Assembly: GCF_013404595.1 (NCBI RefSeq)
Contig: NZ_JABVAX010000011.1
Span: 23,934 to 87,933, forward strand
DNA from: Jannaschia marina
GTDB taxonomy: Bacteria; Pseudomonadota; Alphaproteobacteria; Rhodobacterales; Rhodobacteraceae
Length of the DNA stretch: 64,000 bases
Reading direction: 5' to 3'
Both the position numbers and the translations under genes were made by a program. Shown here in pieces: positions 26,912 to 36,031 of this stretch. Under the pieces are notes generated by a model. The model worked only from the letters and a program-made list of their open reading frames with translations, made no database searches and had not been told where the DNA came from. Position 1 is the first letter of the stretch; every line of letters begins with the position of its first letter.

Positions 26912-29545
26912 ATGGCTGAAATCACGATCGAGAAGTTTCTCGGCAAGGCCAACCGCACCGGCTACGACGCCTTCCTGGGGGCCATGCGCTATGCCCGCGC
27001 CGAGGAGAACGCGCGGGTCGAGATGATCCACTGGCTCTTCCACGCGCTCTCCGACAAGGACAGCGATTTCGCGCTCACCCTGCCCGCGATGGACGTCGAC
27101 CGCACCACCGTCCTGCGGCAACTCGACGCCGCGCAGGCCGGTCTGCGCAAGGGCGTGACCGAGAGCCCGCAGGTCTCGGACGCGCTCAAGAAGCTCCTCG
27201 AGCTCGCCTGGACCTACGCGACCCTCTTCTTCGGGGAAGCGCAGATCCGCACCGGCCACGTCCTCTTCGCCGCGCTCTCCGACGACCGCCTGCGCCGCGA
27301 GATCACCGCCGCCGCCCCCGCGCTCGACGCGCTCTCCGCCGACCGCATCGCGCGCGAGCATCAGGCGATCTGGGCGCAATCGGCCGAGGAGGAGCTGCGC
27401 CCGATGGACGGCTCGGGCCTCACGGCAGGCGGCGCGAAGGACGCGGCCGAGGGGCGCGGCGGCGACACCCCGCTCGGGCGCTATTCGGTCGACCTCACCG
27501 CCGACGCGGCCAGCGGCACCATGGACCCGATCGTCGGCCGCGACCCCGAGATCCGGCAGATCGTCGACGTCCTGCTGCGCCGGCGGCAGAACAACCCGAT
27601 CCTCACCGGCGAGGCCGGGGTCGGCAAGACCGCCGTGGTGGAGGGCTTCGCGCAACGCCTCGCCGCCGGTGACGTGCCGCCGAACCTGCAGGGCACGCGG
27701 CTGCACATGCTCGACATCCAGGCGATGCAGGCCGGGGCCTCCATGAAGGGCGAGTTCGAACAACGCCTGAAATCCGTCATCGACGAGGTGCAGGCGAGCC
27801 CCGTGCCGATCATCCTCTTCATCGACGAGGCGCATACGCTCATCGGGGCTGGCGGGGCCGCTGGCACGGGCGACGCGGCCAACCTGCTGAAGCCTGCGCT
27901 TGCCCGTGGCACCCTGCGCACCATCGCCGCGACGACGTGGTCGGAATACCGCAACCACATCGAGAAGGACCCGGCCCTGACCCGCCGGTTCCAGCCCGTC
28001 GACGTGCCCGAGCCGGACGTCGCCCGCTGCTGCACCATGCTGCGCGGCATCCTGGAGCCGATGGAGAAGCACCACGGCGTGCGCATCGCAGACGAGGCGC
28101 TCGTCGCCGCCGTCGCGCTCTCCGACCGCTATATCCCGGCGCGGCAACTCCCGGACAAGGCCGTGAGCCTGCTCGACACCGCCTGCGCCCGCGTCGCCGT
28201 GAGCCAGGCCGCCACCCCCGCCCGCATCGCCGACCTGCGCGCCCGCATCGCGGCCCTGTCGTCGGAGATCGCCGCCAAGGAGGCCGAGCGCGACCTCGGA
28301 GCCACCGACGAGGAGCGGCTGTCGGAGGCGCTGGAGGACCGGTCGAAGGCCGAGACCGACCTCAGCGTCGAAGAGAACCGCTACGCCGAGGAGAAGGCCC
28401 TCGTCGACCGCATCGTCGCCCTGCGCCGCGATTTAGCCACGCCGGGGGAGGACTTCGACGAGGCCGCCACCCGCGCCGAAATCGCCGCCAAGATGGCCGA
28501 CCTCTCGGGCCGCGACGCCGACGACCGCATGGTCTACGCCCATGTCGACGAGCAGGCCGTCGCCAGCGTCATCAGCGACTGGACGGGCATCCCCGCGGGC
28601 CGCATGGTCGCCGACGAGCTGCAACAGGTGCTCACCCTCGCCGACACCCTGCAGGAGCGCGTCATCGGCCAGGACCATGGCCTCAAGATGATCGCCAAGC
28701 GCATCGAGACGAGCCGCGCGGGCCTCGGCAACCCCGACAAGCCCATCGGCGTCTTCATGCTCGCCGGCCCCTCGGGCGTCGGCAAGACGGAGACGGCGCT
28801 GGCGCTGGCCGAGCAGCTCTACGGCGGCGAGCAGAACGTCATCACCATCAACATGTCCGAGTTCCAGGAGGCGCATACCGTCTCGCTCCTCAAGGGCGCG
28901 CCGCCGGGCTACGTCGGCTACGGCGAGGGCGGGCGGCTGACGGAGGCCGTGCGGCGCAAGCCCTATTCGGTGGTCTTGCTCGACGAGATCGAGAAGGCGC
29001 ATCCCGACGTGCACGAGCTCTTCTTCCAGGTCTTCGACAAGGGCATCATGGAAGACGGTAACGGCCGCCCCATCAACTTCCGCAACACGTTGATATTGCT
29101 TACGTCCAACGTGGGAACCGATGTCATCATGGAGATGGCGGGCGACGGCACGGTCGAGAACATGGAGGAGCTGGAGACGGCGCTGAAGCCGTTCCTGCTG
29201 GAGGTCTTCCCCCCCGCCCTCCTCGGCCGGATCGTCACCATCCCCTATGTCCCGCTCTCGGCCCCCGTCCTGCGCGGGATCGCGGGGCTCAAGCTCGGCT
29301 CGGTCGCGCGGCGGATGAAGGGGGCGCACGGCGCGCGGCTCATGTGGTCCGACGCCGTGCTCGACCACATCGTCGCGCAATGCCGCGATCCGGATTCCGG
29401 CGGGCGGATGATCGACAACATCATCACCAATTCCATCCTCCCCGATCTCAGCCGCGACGTGCTGAGCCGCATGGTCTCCGGCGCGGAGATCGGGGACGTC
29501 TCGATCGAGATGGGCGAGGACGGCTTCGTCTACGCGTTCGGCTAG
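26912..29545 (+). CDS. clpV: T6SS AAA+ ATPase ClpV (TssH)
   Basis: This 877-residue Clp/Hsp100 ATPase disassembles contracted TssBC sheaths for reuse. It has an N-terminal Clp-N domain (about 1-150), a first AAA module with Walker A GEAGVGKTA near 233-241 and Walker B LFIDEAH, a coiled-coil middle region (about 430-530), and a second AAA module with GPSGVGKTE near 618-626 and LLDEIEKAHPDV. Length and both ATP sites are intact. AAGGGGA precedes the ATG. It is the last plus-strand gene of this block, and a hairpin lies 7 bp beyond its stop. Confidence 0.93.
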   Translation: MAEITIEKFLGKANRTGYDAFLGAMRYARAEENARVEMIHWLFHALSDKDSDFALTLPAMDVDRTTVLRQLDAAQAGLRKGVTESPQVSDALKKLLELAWTYATLFFGEAQIRTGHVLFAALSDDRLRREITAAAPALDALSADRIAREHQAIWAQSAEEELRPMDGSGLTAGGAKDAAEGRGGDTPLGRYSVDLTADAASGTMDPIVGRDPEIRQIVDVLLRRRQNNPILTGEAGVGKTAVVEGFAQRLAAGDVPPNLQGTRLHMLDIQAMQAGASMKGEFEQRLKSVIDEVQASPVPIILFIDEAHTLIGAGGAAGTGDAANLLKPALARGTLRTIAATTWSEYRNHIEKDPALTRRFQPVDVPEPDVARCCTMLRGILEPMEKHHGVRIADEALVAAVALSDRYIPARQLPDKAVSLLDTACARVAVSQAATPARIADLRARIAALSSEIAAKEAERDLGATDEERLSEALEDRSKAETDLSVEENRYAEEKALVDRIVALRRDLATPGEDFDEAATRAEIAAKMADLSGRDADDRMVYAHVDEQAVASVISDWTGIPAGRMVADELQQVLTLADTLQERVIGQDHGLKMIAKRIETSRAGLGNPDKPIGVFMLAGPSGVGKTETALALAEQLYGGEQNVITINMSEFQEAHTVSLLKGAPPGYVGYGEGGRLTEAVRRKPYSVVLLDEIEKAHPDVHELFFQVFDKGIMEDGNGRPINFRNTLILLTSNVGTDVIMEMAGDGTVENMEELETALKPFLLEVFPPALLGRIVTIPYVPLSAPVLRGIAGLKLGSVARRMKGAHGARLMWSDAVLDHIVAQCRDPDSGGRMIDNIITNSILPDLSRDVLSRMVSGAEIGDVSIEMGEDGFVYAFG

Positions 29546-29552
29546 ACGGAAC

Positions 29553-29570
29553 GGGCCGGTCCGCCGGCCC
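29553..29570. terminator. GC hairpin between convergent clpV and the immunity-like gene
   Basis: GGGCCGG (29553-29559), loop TCCG, CCGGCCC (29564-29570). It sits between convergent stops and touches the end of the minus-strand gene. There is no clear U-run on either side, so termination would be weak or Rho-dependent. Confidence 0.45.
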
Positions 29571-30089
29571 TCACTCCTCCCGAATGGGGGCCATTTCAAT
29601 GGCCGTCGGGTCCGCCGGGACAAGGAAGGCGTAGGGCCGACCCGGAAGGACCTCCGACTGGATCAGCATGGAACCGTTCGTAAAGGCCGAAAGGTAGTAG
29701 CTCTCTATGACGGTCGCGTCTGACGGAAGTTGCTCCGGCTGTCCGCGTTCCCGGGCAAGGCGCCAGAGGCCCGAATAACGCGTCACGGCATCGCGGTATT
29801 GACCGACGTAGAATCCCGGTCCCTCGTCCTCGGCCCGGCACAGGCGCGCCCACCCCCGACCATCCAGACCGCCGATCATGGAGAGGCCCTCGGGTATCGG
29901 CTCGGCCCAGGCACGCTCGATCAGGTCGACCCAATAGGGGTCGTCCTCGATCTGCTCATAGGGCTGGATACAGGTCGCGTTCATGTTTGCCTCCCTCGGC
30001 AAGGTCGGGTGGACGTCGGACGTCATGATCAGGAGGATACCGGCAAGGACGACGCCGATAAGGATCGTGACGACGAAAGCCCTTCTCAT
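29571..30089 (-). CDS. Predicted membrane-anchored T6SS immunity protein (hypothetical)
   Basis: This 172-residue protein has one N-terminal transmembrane segment (about 5-23, FVVTILIGVVLAGILLIM) and a periplasmic remainder with YWVDLIERAWAEPIPEGLSM and ESYYLSAFTNGSMLIQSE. I recognise no family. It starts exactly where the effector-like gene ends (TGA directly followed by ATG), the usual arrangement of a T6SS effector and its immunity gene. Periplasmic exposure fits protection against a cell-wall hydrolase. The immunity role is inference from position and topology. Confidence 0.6.
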   Translation of the reverse strand: MRRAFVVTILIGVVLAGILLIMTSDVHPTLPREANMNATCIQPYEQIEDDPYWVDLIERAWAEPIPEGLSMIGGLDGRGWARLCRAEDEGPGFYVGQYRDAVTRYSGLWRLARERGQPEQLPSDATVIESYYLSAFTNGSMLIQSEVLPGRPYAFLVPADPTAIEMAPIREE

Positions 30090-30914
30090 TCACATACCAT
30101 TGATGGTGCGTGGAAAGTACTCGCTCCCGACGAGACGGCCCGATGTGTTCAGGCGATAGTCGCGATACCGGTTCTGCATGATCTTGATCTGCCGGGCGGG
30201 CACCTCGATCGTCGGCGCGCGCATGGCGACGAGCCCCCTTGTGGCGAAGTTGCCGCCCCTGATCTCCAGATCGAGCTCCGGTGCCCCGGACACGCCCGTG
30301 TTCACCCCGGCGCTTCTGGCGACCTCCCGGGCAAAGGTAAAACAATGGTTCGACGTGACGTCGTAGATCGCCGCGGTTCCCGCGGTCGTATCTCGGATCC
30401 GGTCGTTGATGAACGACTGCATGACACCGAATGCGCCGTTGCGCAGTTTCACCCAGATCCCTTCCACCGCGTAGGGTCCGCCGTTCGTCGCAACCAGCTG
30501 CCGTCCCAGGGCGGCCATGCTCGCCGGATCCGGATTGCCGCTGTCGGTGAAGGTCATCGTCAGCGATTCCACCGCCGGAACCCATCGGGCCAGGCCCCGG
30601 TTCGCGGCGTCGTATCGGCCATATTCGGCATATTTGACGCCTCCGGTCCTGCCGTTGATGATGGCGATCCCGGCGTGCCCGAGACCCAGGACATAGTAGG
30701 AGCCACCTGAAACGCGTTGCACGCTGAGCGGCGGGCGACTGTCCGGATCGGTGAAGGTCGCCTGCATGGAGGCCGGGACGTCGATCCCGTCGAAGGGGAT
30801 CTTCTCGCGGACCGCAGAGACCGGAATCGGAATCGGTTGCATCGGATAGACGAGCGGGATCGCCACGTCGCAGGGGTCGTCGCAGGGGCTGACGGGATTG
30901 CCGATCTCGCGCAT
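30090..30914 (-). CDS. Predicted T6SS effector, permuted NlpC/P60 (papain-like) hydrolase
   Basis: This 274-residue protein shows a GHAG motif with His80 (YYVLGLGHAGIAIINGRTGG), then KYAEYGRYD, and much later SNHCFTFAREVARSAG with Cys191. A histidine ahead of an Asn-x-Cys or Asn-Cys helix is the order seen in circularly permuted NlpC/P60-LRAT-like enzymes, including some T6SS cell-wall effectors such as TseH. There is no signal peptide, as expected for T6SS cargo. The DUF4123 chaperone gene ends in its start codon (TGATG), and a membrane-anchored protein gene follows at once. Peptidoglycan hydrolysis is the leading idea; a lipid substrate is possible. Confidence 0.65.
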   Translation of the reverse strand: MREIGNPVSPCDDPCDVAIPLVYPMQPIPIPVSAVREKIPFDGIDVPASMQATFTDPDSRPPLSVQRVSGGSYYVLGLGHAGIAIINGRTGGVKYAEYGRYDAANRGLARWVPAVESLTMTFTDSGNPDPASMAALGRQLVATNGGPYAVEGIWVKLRNGAFGVMQSFINDRIRDTTAGTAAIYDVTSNHCFTFAREVARSAGVNTGVSGAPELDLEIRGGNFATRGLVAMRAPTIEVPARQIKIMQNRYRDYRLNTSGRLVGSEYFPRTINGM

Positions 30915-31825
30915 CAGACGATGGCCTCGATGTCGATGACGCCGACGTCGCGCGCCGCGTTGACAAGACGATCCACCCGGATCGGCTCGGGCAACGCGCT
31001 CGTGTCCGACAGGCAGGCGCGGGCCCAGTTCTCCGACATCAGGCAGCGCCCGGCCCGATTGTAGAGGCGCGCCAGCTTCGTGACACCCTCCGCCGTGCGG
31101 AACCCCTGAAAGGAGACATCGCTGCGGAAGGTGGCGAAGCCGTCCGCGCCCAGGCCGTCCTCCGCCAAGAAGTCCCGTTCGACCCCGCGCCAGAAATGAC
31201 GCCGGACATGGCTCGAGAAGGCTTCCATCAGAGCGGGCGTCAGCTGCATCGATCCGGTCGCCGCCGGAAGTTCGTCGCCCGGCAGACAGACCCAGGCCTC
31301 CTCCGGCCCCCAGGCGATCCAGCCGTCGATCACCCCACCGAAGGCACGCGGCCCGACCATCGCCGGCTCGATCCGCAGAGCGAGAGGCAGGATATCCGTC
31401 TCCCAGTAGCGGAACCAGAGCACCGACCCGTCCTCGCGCAGCATACGCGGCAGACGGCGCAGATGCCGCGAGACATCGTCGATCTCCGCATCGGACCATA
31501 GGCAGATGCCGGGATAGGCGTCGAAATGATCCCACGCCCTGTCGGACCGGGTGAAGAGCGCACGGAAGATGTCGTCCTTCGGGTCGATCCGCACCAGCCA
31601 GGGCGCGACGTCCCCGAAGTCCTCGGCCCAGCGTCCCTGAAAGAGGCAACGATGCGCGACCCCCGCCGCTTCCAGACGTTCGGGCAGGTTCGGGAACCGC
31701 CCCGCGTCGATCACCGCAAAGAGCGGGGCTTCCGGCGGCACATGCGCCCGCAGCGCGTCGGGCTGGGTGCCGCGCGGCGCATCGACCGGAAGGGGTCGCA
31801 GGCCGGAAATGGAGCTCACGTCCAA
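30914..31825 (-). CDS. tap: DUF4123 T6SS effector chaperone (Tap/TEC)
   Basis: The protein contains the DUF4123 pattern: APLFAVIDAGRFPNLPERLE, then LFQGRWAEDFGDVAPWLVRI, and later LRRLPRMLREDGSVLWFRYW. This family loads specific effectors onto VgrG and is encoded directly before its cargo, as here. The start is uncertain: TTG at 31825 has GAGG seven bases upstream and keeps about 303 residues, while an upstream TTG at 31888 would add 21. It overlaps the effector gene by one base. The C-terminal half is less conserved and likely recognises the cargo. Confidence 0.8.
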   Translation of the reverse strand: MDVSSISGLRPLPVDAPRGTQPDALRAHVPPEAPLFAVIDAGRFPNLPERLEAAGVAHRCLFQGRWAEDFGDVAPWLVRIDPKDDIFRALFTRSDRAWDHFDAYPGICLWSDAEIDDVSRHLRRLPRMLREDGSVLWFRYWETDILPLALRIEPAMVGPRAFGGVIDGWIAWGPEEAWVCLPGDELPAATGSMQLTPALMEAFSSHVRRHFWRGVERDFLAEDGLGADGFATFRSDVSFQGFRTAEGVTKLARLYNRAGRCLMSENWARACLSDTSALPEPIRVDRLVNAARDVGVIDIEAIV

Positions 31826-31894
31826 CGTATCGCCTCGTCCCTCCCGCGTCCGGGCCACCTTATCGCAAACTGACCTTACGTCAAACAACGCCGC

Positions 31895-34228
31895 TCACCC
31901 CGAACTGGCCAGCACCTCGTCCACGAGGTCCACATAAAGCTGCACCTCCGGGTCGGGCGGCGGCGGGGGCGGGGCCTCGGCCAGTGTCGTCGCGCCCTGA
32001 CCGCGGCCGCGCATCTTGCGGTCGGCCCAGGCGCGCAGGTCGGCCACGTCGTAGCGCGCGAGGAACGGGTTCGCCCGCACGACGCCCGCCCCCATCAGCG
32101 ACAGGATCGACTGGCCCTCGGGAGCGGACAGCACCTTGTCCGCCCCGCCCGGCCCGAGGAAATGCGCGAGATAGAGCCGCCCCGCGGTGATCTGATGGCC
32201 CCGCGCGCGCAGGTAGCCCTCGTTCTCCTGCGCGAGGCGGGTCACCATCTCGCGGCTGAGCGTCGGGTCGAAGCGCAGCGCCAGCAGATCGGCCCGCGAC
32301 AGTGTCGCGGCGAGGTCGGGCCGGTAGGTGCGCATCATCCGCAGCCAGGTGCTCTCGATGAACTGCCCGAGGCCCGTCGCCGTCGAGAGGGGGTTCTTCG
32401 CCCGTGCGTTGCCCGCGCTCTCGACCTGGATGATCTGGCTCACCAGCGCCTCCACCGCCCCCGAAGCCGCCGCCGGGGCAAGCGCCAGCACCCGCTCCCC
32501 GGTCAGGAGCGGCATCGGGTCGGTCGGCTCCCCGGCGAGGCGGGTCTCGAAGTGCAGGTGCGGCCCGGTGGAACGCCCGGTCGTGCCCACGGTGCCGATC
32601 ACCTCGCCCGCCTGCACGGTGCTGCCCACCTCCTGCCCGGGCGCGAAGCCGTCGAGGTGGGCGTAGCGCGTCTCCAGCCCGCCCGCGTGGGCGATCGCGA
32701 CGAGGTTGCCATAGCCCCCCGCCGTGCCGCGCCGGGTGATGCGCCCCGCCATCGCCGCGCGGACGGGGGTGCCCGTGGGTGCGGCCCAGTCGACGCCCGC
32801 GTGCAGGCGCACCTGATTGAAGATCGGGTGATTGCGCGGCCCGAAACGCGAGGTCAGCACGCCGTCGACGGGCGTGGCCAGAGTCGCCGCTCCCCGCGCC
32901 GCGCGTCCCGGCACGAAGCAGCGGAAGCCGCCCTCCGCGGGGTCGGGCACGACGTAGCATTGCCATTCGCCCGACGGCCCCGAGAGCGCGGCATACATCA
33001 GCTGGCCCTCGGCCGTGCCGTTCGGCCCGTGATCCTCGGCGAAGGCGAGGGTGATGCGGTCCCCCTCCCGCGCGGGGGCCTCGAGGTCGAGATCCTGCGA
33101 CAGGACGCCGGTGAACGTGCCGGCAAGGTCCGAGGGCACGCCGCCCCGGAGCGCCGCGGAATAGATCGCGTCGAGCAGGCGGAAGGTGGCCCCGGCCGCC
33201 GGCGCGTCCTCGCCCGTCAGCTCCATCAGCGCCTCACCCACCCAGGGGTCGGAGGCGGCGACGAGGCCTGCGGGCGTCTGCGCCGCCGTCCCGAGATAGC
33301 CCTCCGCCCCGTAGATCGACACATGCGACAGCACGCGCCCGGCCCCCTCGGGCCTGAGCCGCAGCGCCACGAGCCCGCCGCGGGGCACCTCCGCGGCCCC
33401 GGGCACGAGCGCCACGATCTCCCCGGAGAGCGCCTCGGCCCGCGCGCCGAGCCCCCCCTCGGCCAGGAGGGCCGGGAGCGCCCGGTCCTGCTCCGCGCGC
33501 AGGATCACGTCCTCGAAGAGCGGCTGCCGCGTGGCCTCGCGCCGGGTGAAGGTGAGGTTCGTGCGCTCCACCGGGCCGGTCGCGGCGGGGGTCTCGGCCG
33601 CCGCATCCTCCAGCCCCGTGATCGCGGTGCCGTAGCTGTCCTCCCCCTCGGTCTCCTCGCTCAGCGCGGCAAGGTCGAGCCCCGCCAGCTCCGCGAGCGC
33701 CGCCGGATCGGCGAAGGTCTCCCGCAGGTCGCGCGCCGCCTCGTCCTGCTGCGCCTGCAGGAAGGCGAACTCCTCGCGCGTGCTCGGCAGCACGGTCATC
33801 AGCCGGCTCTCGGTCACCACGAGGTCGTCGCGCAGCACCGAGAGGCGATCCGCCGTCGGCAGGCCGAAGCGCCCCACGTCGAGCACGCCCGGCCCCGCGC
33901 GTCGGGTGACGCGTTCGCCCGCGTCCTCGGGCGGCAGGCGCAGGAGCGTGGGGTCGCCCGGAATGTCGATGAAGACGTTGCCCGATACGGCGGGCGCGAC
34001 GGTGATCTCCTGCTCGACCTGCACGAGCGTCTCGTCGGCGTCCGCTGCGATCCGCCAGCCCTCGACGCGGTTAGCCACTTGCGTTGGCACGTCCGTGAAC
34101 GCCCAGAGCCCCGTCAGCAGCAGCCCGAGCGGCACCACGCCCCAGACCAGCACGCGCGCCCCGATCCGCCGCAGCCGCCGCGCCCGCGCCCGCTTGCGCG
34201 CCGCCCGGAACTGCGGATCGATCTCCAC
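31895..34228 (-). CDS. Bifunctional peptidoglycan hydrolase: M23 peptidase plus lytic transglycosylase, T6SS-linked
   Basis: This 777-residue inner-membrane-anchored protein has a basic N-terminus, one transmembrane helix (about 25-44) and a large periplasmic part. Residues about 450-570 form an M23 (LytM) domain with the zinc motifs HAGVDW and HLHFE. Residues about 595-740 form an SLT-like lytic transglycosylase with the candidate catalytic Glu in QIIQVESAGNARAKNP, then TGLGQFIESTW. A proline-rich tail ends the protein. Together these could cut both peptide and glycan strands to open the wall for the secretion machine; the T6SS role is inferred from context. It abuts the upstream gene and lies 6 bp or more before the chaperone gene. 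Confidence 0.8.
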   Translation of the reverse strand: MEIDPQFRAARKRARARRLRRIGARVLVWGVVPLGLLLTGLWAFTDVPTQVANRVEGWRIAADADETLVQVEQEITVAPAVSGNVFIDIPGDPTLLRLPPEDAGERVTRRAGPGVLDVGRFGLPTADRLSVLRDDLVVTESRLMTVLPSTREEFAFLQAQQDEAARDLRETFADPAALAELAGLDLAALSEETEGEDSYGTAITGLEDAAAETPAATGPVERTNLTFTRREATRQPLFEDVILRAEQDRALPALLAEGGLGARAEALSGEIVALVPGAAEVPRGGLVALRLRPEGAGRVLSHVSIYGAEGYLGTAAQTPAGLVAASDPWVGEALMELTGEDAPAAGATFRLLDAIYSAALRGGVPSDLAGTFTGVLSQDLDLEAPAREGDRITLAFAEDHGPNGTAEGQLMYAALSGPSGEWQCYVVPDPAEGGFRCFVPGRAARGAATLATPVDGVLTSRFGPRNHPIFNQVRLHAGVDWAAPTGTPVRAAMAGRITRRGTAGGYGNLVAIAHAGGLETRYAHLDGFAPGQEVGSTVQAGEVIGTVGTTGRSTGPHLHFETRLAGEPTDPMPLLTGERVLALAPAAASGAVEALVSQIIQVESAGNARAKNPLSTATGLGQFIESTWLRMMRTYRPDLAATLSRADLLALRFDPTLSREMVTRLAQENEGYLRARGHQITAGRLYLAHFLGPGGADKVLSAPEGQSILSLMGAGVVRANPFLARYDVADLRAWADRKMRGRGQGATTLAEAPPPPPPDPEVQLYVDLVDEVLASSG

Positions 34229-35482
34229 CTAGCGGAAGGCCCCGTTGAAGGTCGGGTTGATGCGTCCGCCGCCTGTCGAGGGCGCGGCGGCGGGGGCGCT
34301 GCGTGCCGGCGCACTCGGGCGCGCGGCGGTGCTGCGCGCGGGTGTGGTGGCGCGCCGCGTGGTCGTCTGCCGCGGCGTCGCGCTCCGCACGGCGGCCGGC
34401 GCGGGGGCCGGGCAGACCACGTCCTCCCGCAGGATCACGTCGCGGAAGAGTTCGTCCGTCGCCTCGCGCGTGGGGGCCGCGTCGCCCCGCGTGGCGTAGT
34501 AGCGATCCACCGACGCGCGCGAGCCGTTGCCCCAGTCGCCGTCGACGCCGAGGCGATAGCATCCCATCCGCTGCAACACCTGCTGCAGCACCGTCGGCAG
34601 ATCGCCCGGCAGCGGGTCGAAGGCCCCGGAGGCGACGAGCTCGGCATAGCCCTCCGGATCGCTCGCACGCAACCGCTCGCGCATCTCGTAGGTGTCGGCG
34701 GAGCCCGCGCCCAGCGTCTCATCGAGGTCGACGGCCGCGTCCTCCTCCTCGGGCGTGCGGATTACCCCCACGATGATCGAGGGGCGCGGCAGGCCCTCCG
34801 GCGTGGCCTCCGCCGCGGGCAGGCGCGCGGGCAAGGGGGCCGCCCCGATGCGCAGGCCGACGGGCGTCGCGCGCGGCACCGTCGCCGGGGCCGCCCCGAT
34901 CGACACGCCGCCGGTGGCGGGCCGCGCCGCGCCGAGCGTTCCGATCACGATGGGCTCCGCCGCCGGGGCCGCACGCGCCTCGGTCAGCGGTCCGACGCCC
35001 GGCCCCGCCCGCCGGACCCGCGCGGGCAGCGCCGCCCCGGGCGCGGCCAACGTCTCGCGCAGGGTTTCCGTGAGCCCCGGGTCGGGGCAGGTCTCGCCCC
35101 CCGCCGCCGGAGCCGCGAGCGTCCAGTCGCCGGCGGGCCAGTCGCCGCAGGCCTCCGTCACCAGAAGGATCGGCCCCGCGCCGAGCCGCGCCAGCCGGTC
35201 GAGCCGGCGCGCCAGCGCCCCGCGCCCCGCCTCCCCGGCCCCGGTCACGTGCACGACGAGGCGCGCGCCGCGCGGCAGGTTGATCTCGGGCACCGGCCCG
35301 GCGCCGTCCCAGGCGCGGCGCGTCACGTCGTAGCCCGACCGCAGGAACGCCTGCGACAGCGCCACGGACGCGTCCGGCGGGCCGAGAATCCACGCGACAC
35401 GCTCCTCGGCCCCGGCCGGGCCGGCGATGCAAAGCCCGGCGAGCGCCGCCGCGACGACCCCTCTGATCCCCCGCATGTCCAT
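34229..35482 (-). CDS. Secreted protein with peptidoglycan-binding-like domain (hypothetical)
   Basis: This 417-residue protein has a signal peptide (about 1-25, ending AGPAGA). The N-terminal half (RVAWILGPPDASVALSQAFL onward) recalls a caspase-like or Rossmann-like module, but I cannot name it. Residues about 295-330, LQQVLQRMGCYRLGVDGDWG followed by NGSRASVDRYY, resemble a peptidoglycan_binding_1 repeat. The C-terminus is Pro/Ala/Thr-rich and disordered. It is the first gene of the minus-strand operon and abuts the hydrolase gene, so it may position that enzyme on the wall. Function is inference. Confidence 0.6.
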   Translation of the reverse strand: MDMRGIRGVVAAALAGLCIAGPAGAEERVAWILGPPDASVALSQAFLRSGYDVTRRAWDGAGPVPEINLPRGARLVVHVTGAGEAGRGALARRLDRLARLGAGPILLVTEACGDWPAGDWTLAAPAAGGETCPDPGLTETLRETLAAPGAALPARVRRAGPGVGPLTEARAAPAAEPIVIGTLGAARPATGGVSIGAAPATVPRATPVGLRIGAAPLPARLPAAEATPEGLPRPSIIVGVIRTPEEEDAAVDLDETLGAGSADTYEMRERLRASDPEGYAELVASGAFDPLPGDLPTVLQQVLQRMGCYRLGVDGDWGNGSRASVDRYYATRGDAAPTREATDELFRDVILREDVVCPAPAPAAVRSATPRQTTTRRATTPARSTAARPSAPARSAPAAAPSTGGGRINPTFNGAFR

Positions 35483-35538
35483 GGGGCCAGTCTACCCGAT
35501 TCCCGGCCGGGTCCAAGCGCCTCGCGGGCGCGGCCCGC

Positions 35539-36012
35539 TCACTCCGGCAGCGGCGCGATGAACATCCGCCAGGCCCGCGCCTCGCCCGTGTCCACCGCCA
35601 GGAACCGCGCGTCGAGATGGCCGCGGATCGCGCAATCCTCCCGCGCGTCACTGATGCGGAACCGTGCCGGCGCGACGCAGAGCGGCACTGCCCCCGACAG
35701 AAGCTCGCGCCCGAAGACGTCGAGCGCGAAGACGTAGACCGTGCCGGGCGCAAGTGCGTCCGGGATCGCCTCGGCGCATTGGTTCGGTCCGATCTTCCAC
35801 CACCCCTGCGTCGTCATCCGGCCGTCCGCCTCGGTGCCGATGGCGACGTTGGCGACATCGAAACTGCGGTTGCAGATGGTGAAGCTCGCCTCCGCCGCGC
35901 CCGCCCAGAGAAACGCAAACGCCCCGGCAAGCGCGGCACGGCCGCAACGCCGCGTGCCGATGCGGCCTTCGCCCCTCCCGCGGGGGCCGGATCGTGCTAG
36001 ACTGGCTGCCAT
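35539..36012 (-). CDS. DUF1036 family protein, secreted
   Basis: This protein of about 157 residues matches DUF1036: FTICNRSFDVANVAIGTEAD, then TTQGWWKIGPNQCAEAIPDA and CAIRGHLDARFLAVDTG. The three or more cysteines probably form disulfides after export; a hydrophobic N-terminal segment (RAALAGAFAFLWAGAAEA) acts as signal. The ATG at 36012 is the nearest standard start and leaves a long basic N-region, so the real start may be later. The function of DUF1036 is unknown. It is divergent from the next gene with only 19 bp between starts. Confidence 0.7.
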   Translation of the reverse strand: MAASLARSGPRGRGEGRIGTRRCGRAALAGAFAFLWAGAAEASFTICNRSFDVANVAIGTEADGRMTTQGWWKIGPNQCAEAIPDALAPGTVYVFALDVFGRELLSGAVPLCVAPARFRISDAREDCAIRGHLDARFLAVDTGEARAWRMFIAPLPE

Positions 36013-36031
36013 AACGACCGAGGTATCGCCG

